Shown: positions 44,386-53,282 of the stretch, in pieces
How the letters are laid out: each line of letters starts with the position of its first letter
Position numbering within the stretch: the stretch's first letter is position 1
DNA from: Paenibacillus terrae
Lineage (GTDB): Bacteria > Bacillota > Bacilli > Paenibacillales > Paenibacillaceae
Direction of reading: 5' to 3'
Length of the DNA: 64,000 bases
NCBI RefSeq assembly: GCF_000943545.1
Contig: NZ_JTHP01000020.1
Span: 1 to 64,000, forward strand
Notes under the pieces: generated by a model
The model's input: the letters and a program-made list of their open reading frames with translations, nothing else
The model's database searches: none
What the model was told of the DNA's origin: nothing
Translations under genes and position numbers: made by a program

Positions 44386-45357
44386 ATGACAGCAATTAAG
44401 AAAATCGCAGTATTAACGAGTGGTGGAGATTCACAGGGGATGAATGCCGCAGTTCGCGCCGTTGTGCGCAGCGGCTTGTATTTTGGACTTGAAGTATTCG
44501 GGGTTCAGCGCGGATATCAGGGCCTGCTGAATGATGATATTTTCCCGATGGATTTGAGAAGTGTCGGAGATATTATCCAACGTGGGGGTACTGTACTTCA
44601 ATCTGCAAGATGCAAGGAATTTACGACTGAAGAAGGGCAGAAAAAAGGCGCACAAATTTTGCGTAACCGCGGAATTGATGGCGTAGTCGTGATCGGTGGC
44701 GACGGTTCCTATCAAGGGGCTAACAAACTGACCAAGCAAGGAATTAAAACCATGTGTCTTCCGGGTACGATTGACAATGACATTTCCTTCACCGACTATA
44801 CGATTGGTTTTGATACGGCGGTTAGTATCGTAGTGGACGCCATCAACAAGCTGCGTGATACGATGTCATCCCACGAACGTTCTTCTATCGTAGAAGTTAT
44901 GGGACGTCATTGCGGCGATATTGCTTTACATGCAGGTCTGGCTTCCGGCGCGGAAACGATTTTGGTGCCCGAGGTAGAGTTTGACCTGAATGAAGTATCT
45001 GATCGGATGAAGCAAAACTTTAAGCACGGCAAACGCCACAGTATCATTATCGTTGCTGAAGGCGCAGGCAAAGGTGACACCGTAGCACAGGTAATCCAGG
45101 AAAACTGTCCGGATTATGAGCCGCGTGTAACGGTGCTTGGACACATTCAACGTGGAGGCACACCAACTGCATTTGACCGTAATCTGGCGAGCCGTTTGGG
45201 TGACTTTGCTGTTCGTCAATTGATTGAAGGTATATCTGACAAGGCTTGTGGAACGATTGACGGCAAGCTGGTAGCCACAGATATTGACAAGGTCGTAAAT
45301 ACGAAAAAAGAATTCAATATGGAGCTTTACGAGCTGGCTTTGCGCTTGTCCCAGTAA
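44386..45357 (+). CDS. pfkA: ATP-dependent 6-phosphofructokinase
   Basis: 323 aa. ATG start after GAGGAGGTCATAAATC. Glycolytic phosphorylation of fructose-6-phosphate. ATP loop 'TSGGDSQGMNAAVRA', 'IGGDGSYQGA', catalytic 'PGTIDNDI' with the Asp, 'MGRHCGDIALHAGLASGAE' for substrate, and 'GHIQRGG'. The first loop reads GGDSQGMN rather than the usual GGDAPGMN, as in some Bacillales. Not followed by pyk, unlike B. subtilis. Terminator at 45412. Confidence 0.95.
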   Translation: MTAIKKIAVLTSGGDSQGMNAAVRAVVRSGLYFGLEVFGVQRGYQGLLNDDIFPMDLRSVGDIIQRGGTVLQSARCKEFTTEEGQKKGAQILRNRGIDGVVVIGGDGSYQGANKLTKQGIKTMCLPGTIDNDISFTDYTIGFDTAVSIVVDAINKLRDTMSSHERSSIVEVMGRHCGDIALHAGLASGAETILVPEVEFDLNEVSDRMKQNFKHGKRHSIIIVAEGAGKGDTVAQVIQENCPDYEPRVTVLGHIQRGGTPTAFDRNLASRLGDFAVRQLIEGISDKACGTIDGKLVATDIDKVVNTKKEFNMELYELALRLSQ

Positions 45358-45411
45358 TGAATAGCAGTTTTATGTAACAATTGGTTCACATCTGGGAATT
45401 CTTAAACTCAT

Positions 45412-45442
45412 GCGGATGACCCCAGTCATCCGCTTATTTTTT
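45412..45442 (+). terminator. Terminator after pfkA
   Basis: GCGGATGAC-CCCA-GTCATCCGC, then TTATTTTTT. Confidence 0.9.
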
Positions 45443-45544
45443 AACATAAGGATTTTGCAAAAATCCAAGAACCTGTAATTGGAGCGGCTGGAATCAAATT
45501 TTTCAATATCCTGACATTTAAAGCAGGTCTGGAGGAAATGAACC

Positions 45545-45748
45545 ATGTATTTGTTCAAAATCGAAGTGGACAGCTCGGAAGGAGCCTTAACTGTTATTCT
45601 CGTTGCGGAAAATGAGGAGCAGGCATTCCAGGCTGTGGATCAGCATGTGGAGAGACATTTTCTGTATCCTCCGAAACTGAACGAAGTAGCTATTGTGGAG
45701 AAAAAAAGAATAACTTCGGGTACTGCCTATGTCATGGAAACACGCTGA
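45545..45748 (+). CDS. DUF3906 family protein
   Basis: 67 aa. ATG start after TGGAGGAAATGAACC. 'MYLFKIEVDSSEGALTVILVAENEE' style N-terminus and 'VAIVEKKRITSGTAYVMET' at the end match DUF3906, a small Bacillales family of unknown role. No Cys, no membrane segment. Terminated by a hairpin that overlaps the end of the convergent MATE gene. Confidence 0.82.
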   Translation: MYLFKIEVDSSEGALTVILVAENEEQAFQAVDQHVERHFLYPPKLNEVAIVEKKRITSGTAYVMETR

Positions 45749-45749
45749 T

Positions 45750-45790
45750 ACACGCAAAGGCTAAACAGCCTCTGCGTGTCGTTTTTTTTC
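45750..45790 (+). terminator. Terminator overlapping the 3' end of the second MATE gene
   Basis: ACACGCAAAGGCT pairs with AGCCTCTGCGTGT, then GTTTTTTTT. Part of it is also coding on the minus strand. Confidence 0.85.
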
Positions 45791-47131
45791 GGCAAAACGT
45801 CGTTGTACAACCAGCAGGCGGAAGAGAAGTGCCACTGCTCCCGCGGCCAAACCTGTAATCAAGCCAATCCAGTAGCCGTAGGGACCAAATGATGTCCAAC
45901 GTGCGATAATATATCCTACAGGAAGTCCGATAACCCAATAGGCCAGGAATGTAATCAGAAAGGCCGAATTGACATCCTTGTATCCACGCAGTGCTCCTTG
46001 AGTAGGTGTAGCGATAGCGTCGGATATTTGAAAGAAAATCGCATAGAGCAGGAAATGTTGCGCTAACTGAATAACCTGTGGATCGGTGGAGTACACCCGG
46101 GCGACCTGTTCGCCCCAGATCACAAGCACAACAGCTGTGATCAATGACAGACCAATCGCACTGCTGATCCCCATTACGCTGTATATTTTTGCATCCCGTG
46201 ATCGTCCTGCCCCTGCCTCATACCCAACCAGAATCGTGAGTGCCATACAAATACTGAGTGGAATCATATACAGCGTGGTCGCAAAGTTCATAGCGGCCTG
46301 ATGAGCCGCAATTGTTGCGGTATTATAACTGCTCATGAAGAGGGTAACAGCTGCGAAGACAGCGGTTTCGAAAAAGATCGCAAAGCCGATGGGTACGCCG
46401 ATTTTGATAAGTTCTTTCCAAGCGCTAGCAGCGATGCAGTATATCTTGCTGAAAACCCCGTATTCGGCAAATATCCTTCCCCGATGTGCGATGATGCCAG
46501 TGACAAGCATAACAATCCAGTACGTGACGGCAGTTGCTACTCCGGAGCCCACACCCCCCAGACGGGGAAAACCCCAGTTGCCATAAATAAGTAAGTAATT
46601 CAACAAGACATTGATAGGCAACGACATCAGTGTGATGGTCATTGTAAACCGAGTTTGTCCCAGTGCATCCATAAAGCTCCGAAGGACCGTATAGGCAAAG
46701 AGCGGGGCAATGCCGAAGGCCATCGCACAAAGGTAGTACAAGGCCACATTATGAACCCTCAACTCCAGATTCATTCCGTGAAGAATAGGCTTAACGAGAA
46801 AAATACCTGCAATCAGAACAATCATGGATAGAGTGAGTGAGAGCCACAGCGCCTGAATGACATAGTAAGAAACCTTGTCCTTGCGCTGTGCTCCAACCAA
46901 TTGCGATACAATGGGGGTGATGGCCATAAGTATTCCGTTGAGGCCTGTTTGCACGGGTACCCACAGACTCACTCCGATGGCCACACCAGCCAAATCGGCA
47001 GAAGAAAAGTGTCCCGACATATTAGTATCAAAAAAAGTCATCGCGGATAGTGCAAGCTGTGTTACCAGAATAGGGAGCAAAATGTTAAAAAGCTGCTTCC
47101 ATTTTTGGCTGTTAGTTAGCGTCAAATGCAT
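45761..47131 (-). CDS. MATE family efflux transporter (NorM-like)
   Basis: 456 aa from ATG 47131 (an ATG at 47137 is too close to GTGAGG). Twelve membrane segments; 'LPILVTQLALSAMTFFDTNM' in helix 1 has the Asp usual for NorM-type coupling, and 'GVPIGFAIFFETAVFAAVTLF' is helix 7. Multidrug or cationic compound export is expected. It differs from the MATE gene at 41.6 kb, which belongs to another branch, so this is not a recent duplicate. Confidence 0.92.
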   Translation of the reverse strand: MHLTLTNSQKWKQLFNILLPILVTQLALSAMTFFDTNMSGHFSSADLAGVAIGVSLWVPVQTGLNGILMAITPIVSQLVGAQRKDKVSYYVIQALWLSLTLSMIVLIAGIFLVKPILHGMNLELRVHNVALYYLCAMAFGIAPLFAYTVLRSFMDALGQTRFTMTITLMSLPINVLLNYLLIYGNWGFPRLGGVGSGVATAVTYWIVMLVTGIIAHRGRIFAEYGVFSKIYCIAASAWKELIKIGVPIGFAIFFETAVFAAVTLFMSSYNTATIAAHQAAMNFATTLYMIPLSICMALTILVGYEAGAGRSRDAKIYSVMGISSAIGLSLITAVVLVIWGEQVARVYSTDPQVIQLAQHFLLYAIFFQISDAIATPTQGALRGYKDVNSAFLITFLAYWVIGLPVGYIIARWTSFGPYGYWIGLITGLAAGAVALLFRLLVVQRRFAEKKRHAEAV

Positions 47132-47225
47132 TTTCATGTCCTCACTTACTTGGAGTTATCAAACGTATATATCATAACATGTCAAGTATTTATTGTAAGG
47201 GATGCGGCAGCATTTGAACAGCAAC

Positions 47226-47266
47226 AAAAAAGACTGCACCCATGATCAAACGAATGGGGCAGCCTT
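47226..47266 (-). terminator. Terminator after the glycoside hydrolase gene
   Basis: GGCTGC-CCCAT pairs with ATGGG-TGCAGTC on the minus strand, then TTTTTTG. Confidence 0.75.
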
Positions 47267-47327
47267 GGAAACCTCTAAATAATTTGGTGTATTCCTTAAA
47301 AGTAATGATAAGACCGGGATACATGGA

Positions 47328-48506
47328 TTATTTGTACGTTACTCCGCTCGTATAGCGGTTTGTAGCATTCCAGAGTAAATATTCATCCACTTTCATGTCC
47401 TTGAGCGCTCGAATTTGATCCTCGACTTGGGTTTTACCATATTTGGCATAATGACCGCTTCCCAACCAGCTTGCGGTAAAATCCTGAATCCATGGACGGA
47501 TGATCGGTTTCAGCTTACCTGTCGGGTCAAGCTTTTTGTGCGTATCCGCCATCGAACCCTTAATGGTCTGGTACGGATTTTTGTCAGGGTCCTTTACACC
47601 AAACCAGCCTGTTGTATAGTGACTTGGATAGATCATAGGAGAAATGACATCCACGTTTTCGGAAATTTTGGCGAAATCCTGTCCGATTCCTTCCGCAGCG
47701 GGAACGGATGCGGCATACCCGAAAATATCTACTGATACCCGCACACCCAGTGGAGCAAGCTCTTTACGGGCATATTGCACGAACTCAGCGACCGCATCTA
47801 CACGTGATTGATTGGATTTGGTATATTTCAGCTTGTCGGCTCTTTTCTCAAAGCCCTCAGGGAAACGTACATAGTCAAACTGAATTTCCTTGAAGCCCAG
47901 CCTTGCCGCCTCTCTGGCGATAGCAATATTATAATCCCAAACCTCTTTATTGTAGGGATTAACGAAGCCATCTCCCTTGCCGTTTTTCCAGACAGAGCCG
48001 TCAGGATTACGGAAGGACATTTCGGGATTCTTGTTGGCTAATACCGTATCTTTAAATACAACAATACGGGCAATCGGGTAAACGTTATGCTTTTTCAATC
48101 GCTCCATCAAACCGGAGATATCCCGAATAAATTTTTGCGGCTTACCCAATTTCAACAGCTCGGGATTGGTCGTTGGATAAGTGATGTAACCTGCATCATC
48201 CTTAATATCAATAACCATGGAATTGAGCTCTGTCTTGTCTAGCAGTTCAAGCAGCTGGGTCATACGCGAACCGCCTGCGCTATAAGCCGTGACATAAATG
48301 CCCTTGATTGCAGGAGTCGTCGGCTGGGGATCAACTTTAACCGGAGGATTGGAGGCATCCACCTTCAGATTACTTTGCTGGGCCTGAATCATCGCGCTGC
48401 TGATTGTCATTGCCACCGTATCCTTTACATTTGGGGCGTTGGCTGACTGATCCCCGTTTCCGCCCATACCCATTGCCAATAGCATAATTGCCCAAATCAT
48501 ATTCAT
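47328..48506 (-). CDS. DUF4015 putative glycoside hydrolase
   Basis: 392 aa. ATG 48506 after AGGGAGAGAG; -10 TATAAT at 48547-48542 (minus strand). A short hydrophobic N-terminus (~1-17) and a low-complexity linker precede a TIM-barrel domain from ~68: 'GIYVTAYSAGG', 'MVIDIKDDAGYI', 'FKEIQFDYVRFPEGF' (catalytic-type acidic residues), 'VSVDIFGYA' and 'ISPMIYPSHY'. The family is related to GH13/YngK-like barrels acting on surface polysaccharides; the substrate is unknown. Secretion is inferred; the signal is short and unclear. Confidence 0.85.
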   Translation of the reverse strand: MNMIWAIMLLAMGMGGNGDQSANAPNVKDTVAMTISSAMIQAQQSNLKVDASNPPVKVDPQPTTPAIKGIYVTAYSAGGSRMTQLLELLDKTELNSMVIDIKDDAGYITYPTTNPELLKLGKPQKFIRDISGLMERLKKHNVYPIARIVVFKDTVLANKNPEMSFRNPDGSVWKNGKGDGFVNPYNKEVWDYNIAIAREAARLGFKEIQFDYVRFPEGFEKRADKLKYTKSNQSRVDAVAEFVQYARKELAPLGVRVSVDIFGYAASVPAAEGIGQDFAKISENVDVISPMIYPSHYTTGWFGVKDPDKNPYQTIKGSMADTHKKLDPTGKLKPIIRPWIQDFTASWLGSGHYAKYGKTQVEDQIRALKDMKVDEYLLWNATNRYTSGVTYK

Positions 48507-48541
48507 TTCCTAACTCTCTCCCTTATGTATGTCGCTTACCT

Positions 48542-48547
48542 GATTAT
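48542..48547 (-). promoter_or_regulatory. -10 of the DUF4015 gene
   Basis: Minus-strand TATAAT, 36 bases before the start; the region 17 bases upstream is only T-rich. Confidence 0.45.
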
Positions 48548-48662
48548 ACGTAAAGTTATGTATCGAAAAAACAACACGGTTGTAACCAATACTGGAATCA
48601 TCAGGCACAGTCTTACATGATTAACCCAACCCATGTTTATTGAATCCGTAAAATGACATAAA

Positions 48663-48711
48663 TAATGCCGCTTTCTTCGTGGCTGCGAACTGCAACCGGA
48701 AGAAGCGGCAC
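48663..48711 (-). terminator. Terminator after the 64-aa gene
   Basis: TGCCGCTTCTTC pairs with GAAGAAAGCGGCA on the minus strand, followed by TTATTTAT. Confidence 0.8.
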
Positions 48712-48737
48712 TTGGTGGAGAGATTTAATGAAGATGT

Positions 48738-48932
48738 TTACTGAAGATACGTATTGTCCTGATGCTCACAAATACTGTACTGAATAATTTCGAGCGCATC
48801 CGTGGGCTTGAGAATGGCCATCCCGTCCCGAAGTACAATCATCGAGTTCAGCTCATTCTTTTTGAGAAACGGGAGCATTTCTGGATACCATCTCAAGACA
48901 ATGTCGGACAGTTTTACCGTTTCCATTTCCAC
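48738..48932 (-). CDS. Small protein, unknown
   Basis: 64 aa from GTG 48932 (AAAGGG nine bases upstream); ATG 48926 is an alternative. Reads 'VKLSDIVLRWYPEMLPFLKK' then 'NSMIVLRDGMAILKPTDAL', with a mildly acidic tail. It has an own terminator and reasonable site, so it is probably real. No family recognised. Confidence 0.6.
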   Translation of the reverse strand: MEMETVKLSDIVLRWYPEMLPFLKKNELNSMIVLRDGMAILKPTDALEIIQYSICEHQDNTYLQ

Positions 48933-49098
48933 AAAAATCACCCTTTCCTGCTCGGAATCATTCCATAAGAATCATTCGGTACGAATCGGAAAAGCAAAGT
49001 GCCTGTGAAATAGCAGGTAAAGCTGGTCTTTATATAATATGGGAACAGCGCACGTATAGTGTACCACAGAAACTGCATTTTGACACTTGGGTTCATGC

Positions 49099-49920
49099 TT
49101 ATCTTCGGCGGAAAGAGCCCATAACCCCTACCGTTTCCACGATATTAACGAAAGCAGAGGGGTCCACTTGCTTAATAATGCGTTTCAGTTCTGCCAGCTC
49201 GTAGCGTGTTGTAACTGTCATCAGCATATCCTTTTCGGTATGAGAAAATGCACCTTCAATTTTAATTTTACTGACTCCACGTGGCGTCGTCAGCATTCGG
49301 CTGAGCAGTTTCTCGGTATGCCCAGTAATGATGTAAACGGTTATTTTGGTGTGACTCACATAAATCTGATCCAAAACCTTGCCGGTCACGAAAATGGATA
49401 ACATGGACACAAGGGCAATATTCCAGTCCTGGTTCAAATATCCCGCTGCCAGAATAACCAGCCCATTCAAACCGACGAGCACAGTCCCTACAGGGAAATC
49501 ACGGTAACGGGTGACGATGGAGCCGATAATGTCAAAACCGCCAGTAGACCCCCCCACCCGAAAGGAGATCCCTGCTCCAACGCCAATCAGCACTCCACCA
49601 AAAACGGAGGCAAGCAGCGGATCTTTAACGAGAGGTTGCACCGGAATCCAGGCCAAAATCCATGTTGTGGCGACAACAGACAAAATGCTCATACTAATAA
49701 ATCGTTTGCCCAAAATAAACCAGCCAGCAATAAGCATCGGGATGTTCAGGACAAAATACATCACGCTGATATCGAATTTTGTAAAGTAGCCGATTAACAT
49801 GGAAAGCCCTGCTACTCCGCCGCTCAACAGGTGGTGGGGCACGAGAAACAGATTAAAACCGCTTGCTATAGCAGCGGCTCCCAAAATGACAACAAAACAG
49901 TTTAACACTATTTTTAACAA
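49099..49920 (-). CDS. YitT family membrane protein (YitT_membrane plus DUF2179)
   Basis: 273 aa. TTG start eight bases after GAGGTG. Five to six membrane helices with 'GFNLFLVPHHLLSGGVAGLSML' and 'GVGAGISFRVGGSTGGFDII', then a C-terminal DUF2179 soluble domain (~205-270; 'VYIITGHTEKL', 'GAFSHTEKDMLMTV'). Family members are of unknown transport function, although widespread in Bacillales. Divergent from cshA. Confidence 0.9.
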   Translation of the reverse strand: MLKIVLNCFVVILGAAAIASGFNLFLVPHHLLSGGVAGLSMLIGYFTKFDISVMYFVLNIPMLIAGWFILGKRFISMSILSVVATTWILAWIPVQPLVKDPLLASVFGGVLIGVGAGISFRVGGSTGGFDIIGSIVTRYRDFPVGTVLVGLNGLVILAAGYLNQDWNIALVSMLSIFVTGKVLDQIYVSHTKITVYIITGHTEKLLSRMLTTPRGVSKIKIEGAFSHTEKDMLMTVTTRYELAELKRIIKQVDPSAFVNIVETVGVMGSFRRR

Positions 49921-49982
49921 CGTTTTTTCACCTCATTTAAAATATACGGAAAGCAACTTGCTGGTATTCATGAATTGTTTTG

Positions 49983-49991
49983 TGCTATAAT
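49983..49991 (+). promoter_or_regulatory. cshA extended -10 and long leader
   Basis: TGC-TATAAT (49983-49991) begins a likely ~248-base 5' leader up to the TTG start at 50246. The leader has GGAC-CTTCT-GTCC near 50016 and GTGGA-TTG-TCCAC near 50201. I see no gene in 49921-50245. Confidence 0.55.
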
Positions 49992-50245
49992 GCGATGTGG
50001 ATATTCTTGAGTAGGGACCTTCTGTCCAGAGAAACACTTAAAATTTAAACTGTTTTAAAAAGGATAAATTCGTTTAAGATGTATCGGATAAGGTTACCCG
50101 AGTTTATACAGAAAGATGCAGTTATAGGCCTAAATAAACTGTTACTGTATTGGGAAAACCTATACAATAATATCGCTACTTAAGAATACAGACAACATTG
50201 TGGATTGTCCACCACATCCACCATTATGAAGGAGTTTGAATAAAT

Positions 50246-51835
50246 TTGACGACATTTGCAGAATTTAATCTTGAACCGAAAGTACTTGAGGCGATTACAG
50301 AGCTTGGTTTTGAAGAAGCGACGCCGATTCAATCCCAATCCATTCCTCTTGCGTTGCAAGGAAGAGACATGATTGGCCAAGCCCAAACAGGTACAGGTAA
50401 AACCGCAGCTTTTGGTATTCCGTTGATCAGCAAAATCTCTAAAAACGACGACAAAATCAGAGCACTGATTATGGCTCCAACACGTGAGCTTGCCATTCAG
50501 GTTGCTGAAGAAATCGAAAAGCTGTCCCGCTTCAAAGGTCTTCGCACCCTGCCAATCTATGGCGGTCAAGATATCGTGCGCCAGATTCGCGCTTTGAAAA
50601 AGAAACCTCAAATTATCATTGGTACACCAGGTCGCTTGCTCGACCATATTAACCGTAAAACCATCAAGCTGGAAGACGTAAACACCGTTGTTTTGGATGA
50701 AGCGGATGAAATGTTGGATATGGGCTTTATGGAAGATATCCAATCCATTCTGAAGCAGGTTCCGGACGAGCGTCAAACGATGCTTTTCTCGGCTACGATG
50801 CCTCCTAATATCAAAAGACTGGCTGAACAATTCCTTAAAAACCCTGAGCATGTTTCAGTTATCCCTAAGCAAGTTAGTGCTCCACTGATTGATCAGGCCT
50901 ACATTGAAGTTCCTGAACGTCAAAAATTCGAAGCTTTGAGCCGTTTGATTGACATGGAATCCCCAGAACTCGCTATCGTATTCGGTCGTACCAAGCGCCG
51001 GGTAGACGAGCTGGCTGAAGCTCTGCAAAAACGTGGATATTCCGCAGACGGTCTGCATGGTGACTTGTCTCAGAACCAACGTGATGCCGTAATGCGCAAA
51101 TTCCGCGACGGAAGCATTGACGTGCTCGTAGCAACTGATGTAGCTGCCCGTGGTTTGGACGTTTCCGGTGTAACTCACGTTGTGAACTTTGACCTTCCGC
51201 AAGATCCGGAAAGCTATGTTCACCGTATTGGACGTACCGGACGCGCAGGTAAAGAAGGGGAAGCATGGTCTTTCGTAACGCCTCGTGAGATTGATCATCT
51301 GCATTTCATTGAGCGTGTAACTCGTCACCGTATTGCGCGTAAGCCGCTTCCAACTTTGGCTGAAGCTTTGGAAGGCAAACAACGCATCATCGCAGAACGT
51401 CTCCTGGAGGCTGTAGAAAGCGGTGAGCTGAACGAATACAAAGGTTTGGCTATTCAAATGCTGGAGCAGTATGACTCCGTACAACTTCTCTCCGCAGCTC
51501 TGAAGCTGATGACTGGCGAGAAAAGAGAAGCGTCTGTTGAGCTGACTCCGGAAGATCCAATTCGTGCAAAACGTCGTAAACCGGATGTTCGTACCGGCGG
51601 TCGCAAGCCGTCTAACTACAGCGGACGCAGCAACGGTGGTTATAACTCCAACCGTACTGGCGGCAGTGGTAGTGGCAGTAAAGGCGGATATGGTGGCTAT
51701 AACCGTGGCAGCAAAGAAGGCGGTAGCTACAACCGTGATTCCGCGAGCCGCAATAGCGGAGATCGCAGGCCACGTCCAAGCAGTAGCGGAGAAACTCGTC
51801 GTCCTGCAAGACGCGAAGATTCCTCTTCTGAATAA
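50246..51835 (+). CDS. cshA: DEAD-box RNA helicase CshA
   Basis: 529 aa. TTG start after GAAGGAGTTTGAATAAA. Q motif '[12 protein letters not shown]', Walker A '[10 protein letters not shown]', PTRELA, 'TPGRLLDH', DEAD, SAT, '[14 protein letters not shown]' and '[10 protein letters not shown]' in order. The last ~90 residues are Gly/Ser/Arg/Asn-rich, an RNA-binding tail. CshA unwinds structured RNA in ribosome assembly and the degradosome, and is needed at low temperature; the long leader fits cold control as in csp genes (inference). Confidence 0.95.
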   Translation: MTTFAEFNLEPKVLEAITELGFEEATPIQSQSIPLALQGRDMIGQAQTGTGKTAAFGIPLISKISKNDDKIRALIMAPTRELAIQVAEEIEKLSRFKGLRTLPIYGGQDIVRQIRALKKKPQIIIGTPGRLLDHINRKTIKLEDVNTVVLDEADEMLDMGFMEDIQSILKQVPDERQTMLFSATMPPNIKRLAEQFLKNPEHVSVIPKQVSAPLIDQAYIEVPERQKFEALSRLIDMESPELAIVFGRTKRRVDELAEALQKRGYSADGLHGDLSQNQRDAVMRKFRDGSIDVLVATDVAARGLDVSGVTHVVNFDLPQDPESYVHRIGRTGRAGKEGEAWSFVTPREIDHLHFIERVTRHRIARKPLPTLAEALEGKQRIIAERLLEAVESGELNEYKGLAIQMLEQYDSVQLLSAALKLMTGEKREASVELTPEDPIRAKRRKPDVRTGGRKPSNYSGRSNGGYNSNRTGGSGSGSKGGYGGYNRGSKEGGSYNRDSASRNSGDRRPRPSSSGETRRPARREDSSSE

Positions 51836-51854
51836 GAATTGAAATAACAGGAAA

Positions 51855-51884
51855 GCCGAAGTGAATTCTCGCTTCGGTTTTTTG
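51855..51884 (+). terminator. Terminator after cshA
   Basis: CCGAAGTGA-ATTC-TCGCTTCGG, a 9-bp stem with one G-T pair, then TTTTTT. Confidence 0.88.
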
Positions 51885-52056
51885 TTATAATATCAAAAAG
51901 TATAAAATTCTTAGCAACCTGCTTCGATGGCTGAAGTATTGATTTCACTGGCGCATTGGGGATGAAATACGGTATGATATAGTCAACAGCCGGAATTTAC
52001 AGGCACAGCAACATGAGCCGTGGAACTGCCAAGGCTTGCGGAGGGAGAGACTAACG

Positions 52057-52824
52057 TTGGAGTTTAAAGGAGCTATGGGTGGTATTTATCGCCTGACTGA
52101 ATGGATTACCCGACTGGCGGCTACCAATTTGTTATGGGTATTATGCTCGTCGCCTTTTATGTTCTGTCTCATACTCAAACTACTTGTGATGAATCAGAAC
52201 TTGGCTAATGAATCTTTACAAATGAACTGGGCGATGGCTATTTTGGCACCGCTTACTTTATTCCCGGCTACATCTGCCATGTTTAGCGTCGTTCGCAAAT
52301 GGGCAATGGGCGATACGGATGCAGGTGTGTTTCGTACCTTTTTTAAAGGATACAAGGAAAACTACAAGCAGAGCCTGATCGGAGGCATCTTTTACACGCT
52401 GCTGTTTGTCATTATGTATGTGGATTATACCGTGTATATGACGCAGCTCAGCAATTTGCAAATTGTAGGCATTATCATGCTTATTCTCATGATTATTTTG
52501 CTTGTATCCATGTTTAACTTTTTCTCGATGGTTGCTCATTATCATATGTCCATCGGACAACTGATCAAAAATGCGGTCTTGCTGACGCTCATTCGACCGT
52601 TCCGTGTATTTTCTACCATGCTTGGCAGCGCGGTTGTTATCTTTATTGGGGTCAAATACCCTGTGCTGTTCTTGTTCTTCATTGGTAGTGTGGTAGCCTG
52701 GTTCGCTTTCTTTAATTTTTATGGAACGTTCCTCAAAATGCAGGATCAGATGGAAAAAATGAAAGAGAAAGACGAAGAAGCAGCAAGCACGGAAGACAAG
52801 AAAAGTGATAATCTCCAAAAATAA
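52057..52824 (+). CDS. YesL family (DUF624) membrane protein
   Basis: 255 aa from TTG 52057 after GGAGGGAGAG. Five to six membrane segments; 'TEWITRLAATNLLWVLCSSP' and 'FPATSAMFSVVRKW' match DUF624/YesL. Charged C-terminus (MKEKDEEAASTEDKK). YesL sits in carbohydrate-uptake operons in B. subtilis, but no sugar genes are here. Its function is unknown. Confidence 0.85.
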   Translation: MEFKGAMGGIYRLTEWITRLAATNLLWVLCSSPFMFCLILKLLVMNQNLANESLQMNWAMAILAPLTLFPATSAMFSVVRKWAMGDTDAGVFRTFFKGYKENYKQSLIGGIFYTLLFVIMYVDYTVYMTQLSNLQIVGIIMLILMIILLVSMFNFFSMVAHYHMSIGQLIKNAVLLTLIRPFRVFSTMLGSAVVIFIGVKYPVLFLFFIGSVVAWFAFFNFYGTFLKMQDQMEKMKEKDEEAASTEDKKSDNLQK

Positions 52825-52842
52825 AACAGATTTCTCCTAGCA

Positions 52843-52871
52843 TTTACTTTCCGAGTGAGAAGCGCTATAAT
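52843..52871 (+). promoter_or_regulatory. Promoter of the 6S-like RNA
   Basis: TTTACT (52843) and TATAAT (52866), 17-base spacer; predicted start near 52878. Confidence 0.7.
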
Positions 52872-52877
52872 AAGGTC

Positions 52878-53068
52878 ACATCCTGCGATGCACGTTACGG
52901 TCATTTGTTGTTTTGAACCAATGACAATGTCTAGGGAGATCAATACGGGTGGACAGCTGAAAAGCCCTGTCAATTCTGACAAGGGGACTTCAAAAGTTTG
53001 TCCTGCGGTCACCCACCTGCTAAAGCAGGTTCAGAAGACGCTATGGTCGGACGGCATCGGCGGGTACT
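52878..53068 (+). ncRNA. ssrS: 6S RNA (SsrS) candidate
   Basis: About 190 bases between a good promoter and a strong terminator, in a gap with no convincing protein. The ends pair as a closing stem: CCTG-CGATGC (52882-52891) with GCATCG-G-CGGG (53054-53064). A terminal stem starts GGGT-GGACA (52947-52955) pairing with TGTCC (52999-53003) and ACCC (53011-53014), with an inner AAGCCCTGTCA hairpin. On the 3' side the perfect ACCTGC-TAAA-GCAGGT hairpin (53015-53030) sits in the bubble. Closing stem, central bubble with a 3' hairpin, and size are the known 6S plan; the 3' end GGACGGCATC also resembles GGCGGCATC of E. coli 6S. 6S RNA binds sigma-A RNA polymerase. Confidence 0.68.
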
Positions 53069-53084
53069 CTATAACGTAATCAAC

Positions 53085-53125
53085 ACACCCTGATACTGCT
53101 CCGTGCAGAAACAGGGTGTTTTTTG
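53085..53125 (+). terminator. Terminator after the 6S-like RNA
   Basis: ACACCCTG pairs with CAGGGTGT and runs into TTTTTT. Confidence 0.9.
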
Positions 53126-53186
53126 TATGTAATAATGCTAAAATAAGAAATAAGGTACTCAATCGCATACTGCAGGTATGATCGGG

Positions 53187-53216
53187 TTTACTTTGTTGTT
53201 TTAACTTTTTTATAAA
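53187..53216 (+). promoter_or_regulatory. Promoter of the DUF1499 gene with a cre-like sequence
   Basis: TTTACT (53187) and TATAAA (53211), 18-base spacer. TATAAAGCGCTTGCA (53211-53225) resembles a CcpA cre site with two mismatches and would overlap the -10. Confidence 0.4.
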
Positions 53217-53282
53217 GCGCTTGCAGCAAAGGGAAATCGATGTGCTGTATTCAGCAACGATTATCATGAAGGAGGAAATGTC

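Noticed and set aside
50180-50851. Minus-strand frame opposite cshA
   Set aside because: Opposite a clear helicase domain and without family features.
52855-53079. 74-codon frame inside the 6S-like region
   Set aside because: No ribosome binding site; begins before the predicted transcript and lies within a strongly paired RNA.
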